This document shows positions 1-10,200 of a stretch of DNA of 64,000 nt, one piece after another; position 1 is the first letter of the stretch, and each line of letters starts with the position of its first letter. The translations under genes were made by a program, and so were the position numbers. The DNA is from Boswellia sacra (lineage: Eukaryota > Streptophyta > Magnoliopsida > Sapindales > Burseraceae). The stretch is from contig SNVD02001245.1 in assembly GCA_013180625.2 (NCBI GenBank), positions 1 to 64,000 of the forward strand, given 5' to 3'. Under the pieces are notes generated by a model that worked only from the letters and a program-made list of their open reading frames with translations, ran no database searches and was not told the DNA's origin.

Positions 1-842
1 ATCTTTGTAGTTAACAATCCAAGAAGGTTTGCTATTTTAACGGGTATATATATATAGACACACACACACATGAAAACTTAAATCTGTTCAGCAATTAAAA
101 CAAGTCAGAGTGAAAGCTGTATAGGAATTAAATTCTACTTTTAATAGAAAGTTATATCTTAGAGGACAGTTTGCATCAACCGTTTGCTTTCTGCAGTTTG
201 GTGGAGATTTTTTTGCGGAAAATAGAAGGTGTGTATTTTTTTAAAATCTGGACGTCTGGAGCCTCATGGTGTATGTGTGTTTTTGTGTGTGCATATATGT
301 ATATATGTAAGTATATGTATATGATCATTTTATCTTAAATTTTTCAAGCTCTAGGAGGGGATATTTTAATTTAAATTTTTTTATCCAAAACATAGATTCA
401 AATTTATGACCATTCATCTCACTTAATTAATTGTTGAGATTTAAAAACTAAGAACTGTCATTTAATTATCAGTCATCATAATCAACTGATGCACACATAC
501 ACACAAAAAATCATTCTCACATCAAGGATTCGGCACTACAATTATATCCAGACCATCTCCTATCAGCCCTTGGATACATCTGACAGTTGAACGCAAATTA
601 GAAATTAATGAATTCAAACATTAAATGCTGAAATTTTCTTCCTAAAAGTAGAGACTTTAGCTTTTCCGAAATTTTCTCTTTTAGTTGATGATTCCGGATA
701 CAATTTGTGTGTGTATGTGTAAAGAATTTTTCATTCAATTGATTTTGCATGGGTGTCCTACTTTAGAATTATTTTGTTGTCTTTGTGCCCCCCTTTTTCT
801 AATAATATATTTACGCAAACTAATGCATGTTTCTACCTTTAG
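1..842. other. AT-rich intergenic or intron sequence
   Basis: No gene is visible. The stretch holds short TA and CA/TG microsatellites near 45-70 and 280-320. It ends in a pyrimidine-rich acceptor-like tract (ttctacctttag, ending at 842) that is nearly identical to the acceptor in front of the NB-ARC exon at 6,112. An upstream exon of the relic that follows would lie here or outside the window; none is recognisable. Confidence 0.5.
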
Positions 843-1107
843 GCTTGAAACTTTATCTGTTGACGCAGTTGTTGGGGATATTTTGAAGAAGCTAGATAGT
901 TTAAAGCATCAAGAGGGAACATTTAATGCTGCATTTGCCAATAAGCTCAAGGGATGCTTAGAAAAGAGATTAGACGACCTAAAGAATTTGAAGGCCGACA
1001 TAGATAGATGGAAGGCTGCTTTGACGGAAGCAGCTAATCTATCTGGATGCACTGTAAACGACAAAATGCAAGTGTTAATTTTCAATGAATTTTCTACGCT
1101 TTCATAA
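843..1107 (+). pseudogene. Scrambled TNL exon relic (NB-exon start joined to TIR C-terminal linker)
   Basis: After a TNL-like splice acceptor the frame reads LETLSVDAVVGDILKKLDSL, which resembles the start of a TNL NB-ARC exon (compare ELINETVSDILYKLNKM at 6,123). It continues into RWKAALTEAANLSG, the conserved segment at the end of a TIR domain. In intact TNLs the order is the reverse: TIR linker first, then the DILKKL helix. The piece therefore looks like a rearranged or duplicated fragment. The frame stays open to 1,107 but shows no P-loop or other NB motif. A genuine short TIR-related gene is less likely. What is seen: the two motifs and the acceptor. What is inferred: rearrangement. Confidence 0.5.
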
Positions 1108-2294
1108 TACTTTACATTCTAGAATTATACAATCTAGAATTTTTTTTAGGTAATTAAATTAAATTATTTCTCATAAATGAATTGAATTCACAATGAGTGT
1201 GTTTAGCCCCTCTATACAACAACAACTTTTGGCTTCTGTTATCAACTAAAGTTATACAGGTATTTGTTGAACTTCTTAAAAATTGATTCTCTTAGAATCT
1301 GTTGCTCCAATAATATATTTTTATATTAAATTACAAAAAAAGGTAGTAAACAACTTTTGAAATCTAATTTTGAAAAGGTAAAACTTGGATAGGGCAAAAT
1401 ACTAAAATTGTCCTTCTCAAATGACATAAATAAAAAAAAATAACCCTAGACTATAAATTTTTAGACTTATTTATTTAATTTATAAATTTATTCTTTAAAT
1501 TATTTTTTCTAAAAATTAAATAACCAATTGCTGGACACCACCATTATTGTGTCGACTACAAGTGAGGTGGAGCTTCCGATGACACCACCACCGTCACCAT
1601 GATTTTAGGAGAGACTAAAACTTTAATGTTAGATCTCATTGATCAACAACATGAATGCCAAAGATGTTGTCAAACTTTAGAAGCTCCGCCAAAGATCATA
1701 GTGTTGGTGGCGATGATCATGGTGGTGGTGGTGTTGCCGGATGTGCCACCTCACCGTGGCCAGCGACAGGTGTTTTCCTACTGCTGCTTTTGATTTTATG
1801 TCATTTTCAATAATAAATTAATCAATATATTGATGTTATATTATCTTAAATTATTTTTAATATCTTAAAATAATTTAATTATTTTTAATATTATAATTTT
1901 AAATCAATTTATTTTTCTTTTATAATTCATGCCTATTTTAGTATTCATATTAATAATTAGATTTTGAAAATCAAGTTTACCAGATAAACATTTTAACTTT
2001 TTGTATAGCACAACTTTGAAAATCAAACTAAACACCCTGCAACTTGTTCTAACAACACAATTCATACTTGATTTTTCCTTAACACTTTTCTACAATAATA
2101 GCTTTTCATAGTACAACAATCCTAAATAACATGTTGCATGGAATTTAAACACTTATATATAGCTAACATTCAAGAAGATCACATATTCTAACTAATAACA
2201 TGTTCAGTAATTCATTTTAGGGTTCGTAAAGTTATGGAGTTAGTATTGGCATCAAACGGTTAGTATTGGCGTAAAACGAACCTAGACACAACTT
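1108..2294. other. AT-rich sequence, no gene recognised
   Basis: A modest GC-richer island at about 1,540-1,790 has ccacca/ggtggt runs and a short open frame with no recognisable domain. The rest is AT-rich filler. Confidence 0.45.
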
Positions 2295-2894
2295 AGGGGT
2301 TGATTGTTTTTTTATCTGAAATCTGAATTTAACTTATTCTCATACTTTAGATCTTTTTATGGTGATTTTTTTTTTACTTAAGACTTAATCGGAGATATTT
2401 TTATCTAAATGGAAAAAACTAAAAAAATCTAACTTTTATCTCAATACAAATGTCTACATCATTTATTACCTCTTTAATTTCCTTAAATGTCCTTATAAAA
2501 ATTCATTTATAATTAATTTGTATATGGCATAATATTTTAATTTTGAAACATTATTATTTGTTTGTAATTTTATATTATGATTCTCCATGCAATTTTTAAA
2601 TTATTTTATAATCATTTAGCTTATTTATATATCAAATTCTTTTTAAATAAATAAATTCTTCACAATTGTGCACATTCAAATAAATTAAATTCATAACAAA
2701 TTTTAGTATACAAATACTTATTCTATATAAAATAAAATCACAAGTAAAAATAATATATTAAATAGAGACATGTGTGTAAAATCATTATTTTTCAAATATT
2801 TTAATTCATATGTTAAAATAAAAGAAACAATCGTATAATTCAGAATTTTATATTTAGACCTATTCAGATTTTAGACAAGAAAACAATCACCCCT
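2295..2894. mobile_element. MITE-like non-autonomous DNA transposon, copy 1
   Basis: About 600 bp bounded by imperfect terminal inverted repeats. The left end begins aggggttgattgtttttt and runs to 2,328; the right end (2,862-2,894) finishes gaaaacaatcacccct, its near reverse complement over about 33 bp. The interior is AT-rich and non-coding. The agggg ends suggest a hAT-type MITE, but I see no convincing 8-bp target duplication. Related ends occur near 10,174 and 11,529. Confidence 0.5.
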
Positions 2895-4513
2895 TTGGAT
2901 TTAGAGCATAATCTAAATTGTTAAAAGTCATTTATTTTGAAGTTTAGTTTTGAGATTTTATTAAAAATATTTAGAATTTAAATTTGACTTCTAAATGAAT
3001 GATTTTACATTCACTACACTACTCATAGACAACCAATTTGTTTTATACAAACTTAGTTAGCAAAAAATTATTGGAAGCATGTTTACTATATCAGGTAATT
3101 TAACTTCCTTTATTTATTTTTATTTTTTACTCATTCAGTAATATTTTTTCAATTCATGTTGTATATAACTTGCTTTTCATGAATTACAGATGCAACATTG
3201 CTTTTTCTTGATTTCAAACTTTTATTACGAATATTAAATTTTAATGGAATTTATATATTTTAGACCCAAGCAATTTAATTTTTTTAATAAATAATAAAAT
3301 TTGAAGTCTAAATCTCATGTTAGACTTTAAGCCATTTATTGCGAATAATTAAATTTCGAGTTTGATCTTTAGATTTTAAGCGTAATTTATTTAAAACTAT
3401 TATATCTTCTGGTTGATTTCTAAAATTTGTGTTTACTCGAAATTAAAGTACTCCAATTTATATTTGTAGATCTAGTTAATGTGCCATCAATTTTATTTGA
3501 TAGATAAATAATCTAATTTTTTTCATAATTAATATATTTTGAACCTCCTGTTTATATTTCAAGCCTAATATATTAAGAAAACTAAGATTTTAAATCTAAT
3601 TAACATAAAATAATTAGATCTTAAGGTCAATTTCAAAATTTATGTTTAATTAATGATAAATATAAGATTTTAAATTTAAGTCATAAATATTTAACCTTAT
3701 TCATATTTCAACTAAATTTTATGAAATTATCACCTAATTAGACTCATTAAAAACAAATAAATTTTAATAATCTAATGCATTATTCGTCATCACCAACACT
3801 CTAGATGATAACTCTCAAACACTAACATATATAACACATAAATGGTGGTGAGCTAGAAAATTAATTGAGGGGCGAAGTTCAGCAATAATATAATTTAATT
3901 AGGAAGGATATTAGAGATAGCAGTTGGATAAAAAAACACAAGCTAAAAATGTATAACTCAAGTATGACACACAAAACAATTATTATTATAATAAAATAAG
4001 TTTAAAGCATAATATCATATTTGTTGAGGCTAAATATTTGACTAACTCAAATGTGCACACAATCAACATTCGAAGACGAGGATTAGAGATGAATAATCAA
4101 AATCCAGGCTTTCTGCATATGCTATTAGATATCGAGATCAACAAGCAGAGTGGCCGACTAAGACCTTTGACTCAAATCTGTGATGAAGGAAAATATGACT
4201 TTAGGAGGTGATCAGAATCTATTTTATGTTGCACATTGACGTTCGATATATAGGGGTCCTAGCACTTCTAATCCATATTAGGATCCATACTTTGGAGAAT
4301 TCTCCTTGAATGGAGATTCCCCATTTGAGGTCCATTCATTAATTTTTTGGACTAGATTTAACTTTAGTTGGTATTATTCCTTTTAGGAATAATCTTTTCT
4401 TTATTTCAATTGATTTACTTCCTATTAGGAGTGATTTAGTATCTTTTAGAGATAATCTTCCTTGATTTAGGATTTATTTCAGTAATACCCGCTAGGACTT
4501 TATTCTAGAATAA
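2895..4513. other. AT-rich sequence, no gene recognised
   Basis: Low-complexity A/T-rich DNA with frequent stop codons in all frames. Around 4,080-4,330 base composition is more balanced, but I recognise no protein motif. Nothing supportable as a gene. Confidence 0.45.
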
Positions 4514-4951
4514 GAGCGTGTTTATTTGGGTTTTTGTACTTACCAAAATAACTTTTTACAGAAATCAAAAGAACTTTTTATTAGTTAAAAGTTTTTTTAA
4601 CTTTATTTTATATCATTTGATTACCACCTGAGAGGAGATTATGGAGGATTAAATAGCTATTTTATATCTTCTTCGGGAAGCTCAAGACTAACGCCTTTTA
4701 AAAAAACTATTTTTAAGTTTTTTTAAAAAATTTAAAATATCAAAAATACTCTCATTTAATTTAAAAAATCTTACTTTCTTCATTTCTCATAACAAAATTC
4801 TATTTTGGTATTTTAATTGTAATAAGTCCTTCTACATTTATTCTATCAAACAACCAATAACTTTTTAATAAAAGATTTACTTTTAGAAGTTCTATTCTGA
4901 TAAAATCTATTTTAATAAGTTATACTTGAAGATGCTAAAATAAACAGGCTC
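4514..4951. mobile_element. MITE-like element of a second type
   Basis: The left terminus gagcgtgtttatttgg and the right terminus aaaataaacaggctc (4,937-4,951) are imperfect reverse complements enclosing about 440 bp of AT-rich non-coding DNA. The pattern fits a small terminal-inverted-repeat transposon. No target duplication is evident, so the borders are approximate. Confidence 0.4.
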
Positions 4952-6112
4952 ATTTCATGCATAATTGGTAAGAAGTTTTCAATTCTATGCTATTTGTTGC
5001 CCTTTGATAGCTTCACAACCGAAAATGCCCAGCACAGCATAGGTCGGTCCTCTTGTTACCATAAGCAAGGCTTTATTTTGAATATTGAAAATAGATCTGA
5101 GATTCCAGAATTCTGCCCGACTTTATTCTTCGTCACATGGTCCTTAGACCATAATTAAATCCAATATTTATATTAAACTTAAAAAATAAGATCTATTAAA
5201 TTATGTTAGGCCTATTTGACATTTTCCTTGAACAAGTGATATAATTTTAAAATATATAAGTATTTATAAAAATCACCTTATGGTGCTCTGCCATTACATA
5301 CAAAGCTTCTATTAATTTATAAAAAAAATTAAAAATTTAATCAAATGTTGACACAAAAATAATATAATTTATTTAAAATTTTTTATTTCTTAATAATTAA
5401 AAAATTATTGTTAGCATGTTGTCTTTTTTTTTTTTCTTGTGGTATAGTAATGTTTTTTATGTTAGCACAATGGATTATGAAGATGTACGTTGTTGAACAT
5501 ATTTGAATTTTTTTAACAAAAAATTGTTACCATATAAACCCATCTTGATAAATTAACTTTTTTATTTATTTAAATGTAATTTTTTTGAGAAAAATTATAC
5601 TATTTAATTAATTTAACTTAAATTAATAAATCAAAATCATGATTTGTTTTACCCAACCCATCTTAAAGTGGGTTGAGTTGGGGTAAGCCCATCCCATATC
5701 TTGTGATTTCTTATGATTCCGAGCACCCAATCTCAATCTCAATATCCCAATCCTGGTAAAACAATTCTTATCATAATTTCTTTTATTTTTTCATTAAAAT
5801 TACATCGATTTCCTCCAAAGAGAGAGAAATTAATAAAACCCAACTAATCGTTTTGTGACCATCTCACAATATCTAATTAATTATGAAAATTATTCCCCGG
5901 ATTAATCAATTATTCACTTCAAGAAAGAAACTTTATCAACTGCTTTTAAAAATTTTCCATGTTGATCAATGCATTAAGTTTCCTATTCCTTTGGTGAATT
6001 TTAAGTAACATCTCGTTATATCAGCTTAGAATTAATATAGAAAAAAAATCTTGCATTTCTCCTTTTTTTTTAAATTTTTTGCACTTACTAATACTTGTTT
6101 TTCTACCTTTAG
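4952..6112. other. AT-rich upstream region of the NB-ARC exon
   Basis: No TIR exon is visible here. The last bases form a strong acceptor, ttttctacctttag, ending at 6,112. Everything upstream in this stretch is therefore probably intron, or the remains of one. Confidence 0.45.
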
Positions 6113-7205
6113 GCCTGAAATTGAACTTATTAATGAAACGGTTTCGGATATTTTGTATAAATTGAACAAAATGTCCACAAATGATAACATGGACCTGGTG
6201 GGAGCAGAGTCAAGCATACAAGAAGTTGAATCTTTTTCGTGCATTGGGTCAAATGGTATTCGTGTTGTAGGAATTTGGGGTATTGCTGGTATAGGCAAGA
6301 CAACATTAGGCCATGCTCTATTCAACAAAATTTTGAAACAATTTGAAGGTTCTTACTTTGCTAAGGATGTTAGAGAAAAATCAGAGAAAAGCAACGAATT
6401 AAAAGACTTGAGACAAGAAATTCTTTCTATGATATTAGGGGATGGACATGCCGATATAGGACTCTCATTCACAAAAGAAAGGCTTGGTCGAAAGAAGGTA
6501 CTTCTTGCTTTTGATGATTTGACATGCCTTGAACAAATCGAAAAGTTAATTGGGAATTTTGACATCTTAGGCTCTGGAAGTAGAATTATCATAACAACAA
6601 GAGATAAGCAGGTACTTAGAAGTTGTGGGCTTTGTGATGATGATATATATGAGGTTAACGGTTTGTCTAATGCTAATGCTATTGAACTTTTTAGACAATA
6701 TGCCTTCGGAAAAAATTGTCCAATTGATGAAGATTATGTGGAGCTATCTAACAAGATAGTGTTATATGCTAAAGGTGTTCCATTAGCTTTGAAAGTTTTA
6801 GGATCCTCTCTTCGTGGAAAACGGAAAGAAGATTGGGAAAGTGAATTGGAGAAATTAAAAGAATATCCTAATCAAGATATCCAAAAGGTGCTAAGGAGTA
6901 GTTATGAGAAACTAGATCCTTACAATCAAAGTATATTTCTAGACATTGCATTTTTTTTCAAAGGGTGGAAGACTTATATTGTAAAAGACATCCTAGATGC
7001 CAATGGCTGCTGCACACAAAGTGGATTAACTCATCTTGTTGATAAGTCCCTTATAAATATATCACACGACTACATCATTGGTATGCATGATTTGCTTCAA
7101 GAGATGGGAATTTATATTGTTCGAGAAGAATGTGATCGTGATCCTGGGAGGCGTAGTCGTTTGCACCATCACAATGATATCAACAATGTGTTCAGAAAAA
7201 ATACG
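6113..7205 (+). CDS. NB-ARC exon of the TNL gene
   Basis: The exon encodes the nucleotide-binding switch of the receptor. In order I see: P-loop GIAGIGKTTL (about 6,280-6,310); RNBS-A SYFAKDVREK; kinase-2 KKVLLAFDDLT with the paired Asp that coordinates Mg-nucleotide; RNBS-B GSGSRIIITTRDK; RNBS-C YEVNGLSNANAIELF; GLPL-type GVPLALKVLGSSL; RNBS-D SIFLDIAFFFKGW, the TNL form; and MHD as GMHDLLQEMG. Every core motif is present. The first base is the third base of a split codon before PEIELINETV, as in other TNLs. The donor gtgaga follows the codons for RKNT, the usual TNL position. Confidence 0.85.
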
Positions 7206-10200
7206 GTGAGAGTTGAGATATTAATGTCATATTTAATGCTACCCAATTAGATTTAAGTATTATCAAATTAAATATTTAGATCTCTATATTTTGAAATTCA
7301 AAATTCTTTCTTTACATATATTAATTTTAAGAATTATTTCTGCTTCTCTAATAAAATTTTTCATTCCATTTTAAAAACCGGTTAAAAATTTAACCTTTTA
7401 GGTATGGGTATTTGATCGACAGTCTTCATTTTAATTTATTTAAAATCTAAACAATCTTGTTTATTGTAAAAAGTAATTTTTTATTGAGTATTTGATTTAT
7501 TTTTTTACTACAAATTATAATATTTTTGTCCTTACATATCTTTTTATAAAGAAATTGGGTTTATGCATTGGTTTAGATGGCACAGAGTTTAAGTTCATAT
7601 ATGAGATGTATTATATTTAAGTATTTTGCGAAGAAATTCATTTAAAAGGATAGAAAAAATGGAGAGTATTTAATTAACAACAAATGATTTAGTTTGGAAC
7701 TTTTGATATAAATTTATTATCTCTTGTTGATTTTTAGGGATCTGAAAAAGTACTAGGCATTACCTTTGACACATTTGCAATAAGCCGAGTAAGATTAAAA
7801 AGTGATGCTTTTGCTAAAATGTGTAACCTGAGGCTCCTCGAAGTATATGACTCACAAGACCAAGATACTTCAACAGGAAATAAGTTCATTGGAGTTGATC
7901 AGCTTGAATCTTTTTCCTATGGGCTGACGTATTTCAAATGGAAAGCATACCCTTCTAGATCATTGCCATCAGATTTTTCTGCAGAGGATCTTGTTAGGCT
8001 TGACATGCCCAGCAGCAAAGTTGAACGACTTTGGGATGATGACCAGGTGTGTGTGTGTGTGTGTGTTTGTATGTATGTATGTATGTATATAAATATCTAT
8101 GTATGCATGATGATCTTTGTGTTAGCAGATTATAAGTTTAAATAAATGGTAATTTGAGTTGGTCTTTAATTAATTTGTTTCTTTTTTAACAGGATCTTAA
8201 AAATTTGAAATACATTAATCTCAGTGGCTCCACACAACTAAAAGATATTCCAAATCTCTCCACAGCCAAAAAACTTCAGGAGCTGATTCTCAATGGTTGC
8301 ACAAGTTTGGAAAATATCGATTCTGTTCGATATCTCAATGAACTCGTTAATCTAGATCTAAGCAATTGTGATGGCCTTAGCATTGTTCCAGATGGCATTC
8401 AGTCAACACTTATTTCTTTCCGAGGCTGTTCAATGCTGTTTTTGGCTCCCAAGATCTCGTGCAAAGTGGAAAAGTTAGATTTATCGGGAACTTCAATAAA
8501 AGAATCTCCCCTCATCGAACATCCATCAAGATTGGTTAGATTGGATCTTTCGCACTGTCAAAATCTTGAGAGCCTCTCAAACAGCATTTGTGAGTGTAGA
8601 CTTCTCAGATTTCTTTATGTCAGAGAGTGCTCAAAACTTAAAAGGCTGCCAAATGACATAGGGAATTTGGAAGATTTGGAGATACTTGACAATTGCGGTA
8701 CTGTTTTTATACAAGTGCCGCCATCCATCACAAAGTTAGGTAAACTTCGTTCATTAGACCTATCTCGAGGCATAAATCAAGAGCCATTGCATTGGGCCCC
8801 GGTTTCTTTATCAGGTTTCAGGTCTCTAAAACATCTGAAGTTGGTTAACTGTCGAATCACGATGTTACCTGATGACATTGGCCAATTACGCTTACTGAAA
8901 AACTTTAATCTATCGGGAAATAACTTTGACAGGTTGCCAGCAATGAATGCCCTTTCTGATTTGGACTTTCTGGATATAAGCTACTGCGAGAATCTTACAT
9001 CTTTACCGGAGCTGCCAAGCGGCTTATGCGTGGCAGCAAATAATTGCTCATCATTGGTATCGATATCAGATTTATCATTTCTATTCTCATCTGAGAGGTG
9101 GCCCCAAAGAGTAAATTTGGCCAATTGTTTCAAACTGAATCTATCAGAAATTTTTCTCCAGGTCTCTTTCTCCTTTTATATGGCTTAATCTTCTATTTTA
9201 TTATATTATTTTTCCTTTAAATTAAAGTGACGATTTCCATTTGAACAGGAATCGCGTCGAGGAGTTTGCAATTCTGTCTGTTACCCTGGAGACGAAATAC
9301 CAAATTGGTTTCGCTTTCGAAACGATGGACCTTTCATATCTCTGGAGAAGCTACCGAATTGGAACAAAAAAAGCTTTCTAGGTTATATTATGTCTGCTGT
9401 TGTGGCATTTCCAGAAGGATACAAAGTTGAAGATGGATTTGACGTTTCCTGTTTATTCATTATCAAAAACAAAAATGGTAGACTCGAAGTACATGAATGC
9501 CCTTTGCGTTGTTGGTTTGGATATAATTTTGAGTTTGGAGAAGAGCATAATTATGAACGTGGAAGCATTGATCCCGATTTTATAGACGAGGACGAGGATG
9601 TTCCCCGTGGAAGAGACATGACTGAAGGACGTGGACTCGACGCCCCCCCTTATATATCGTCAAATCATGTATTCTTCGGATTCGATTATGAGGAGCGAGA
9701 GTCATATTGGAGTAATTGGGGCAAAACTCGAATTTGCAAGGATAAGGTGGAGGTGGCGAAGGCGAATGAGTTGCTGCAGAACAATAAAACAAAAATGTTG
9801 ATTAAATTAATAGCTGGTGAGTTGGAGGTGAAACAGTGTGGGGTCAATTTTGCATTCCGTCGTGAAAAGAAAGACAAAGCCGAGTCAAGCTCAAGGTATC
9901 TATATTTTTCATAACCTTAATGTATTAATTTTTTTTTTAAAGAACTGTATATGTCTCTTTTTTTTACATCTTATTTCTTCTCTTTAAAGAAAAACTATTA
10001 CAACTGTCTTACTTATATTTAAAATTTTCTAAAATTACAAATGTTATAGCTGATATCATGCCAGCCATGAATCTTCTTGTTTGGAAAGATCCCTTTTCCC
10101 TTTTTATTTATTTATTTACTTTTTTATTTATTCAAAAAAATTTATTAACATCAGGTCACTCATAATAATTTGTAAAGGGACGATTATTTTTTTATCTGAA

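Noticed and set aside
1599..1793. 64-codon plus-strand ORF
   Set aside because: Low-complexity ggtggt-rich sequence, no domain, no splice context.
9580..9877. Minus-strand ORFs opposite the TNL post-LRR exon
   Set aside because: Shadows of a well-supported plus-strand exon.
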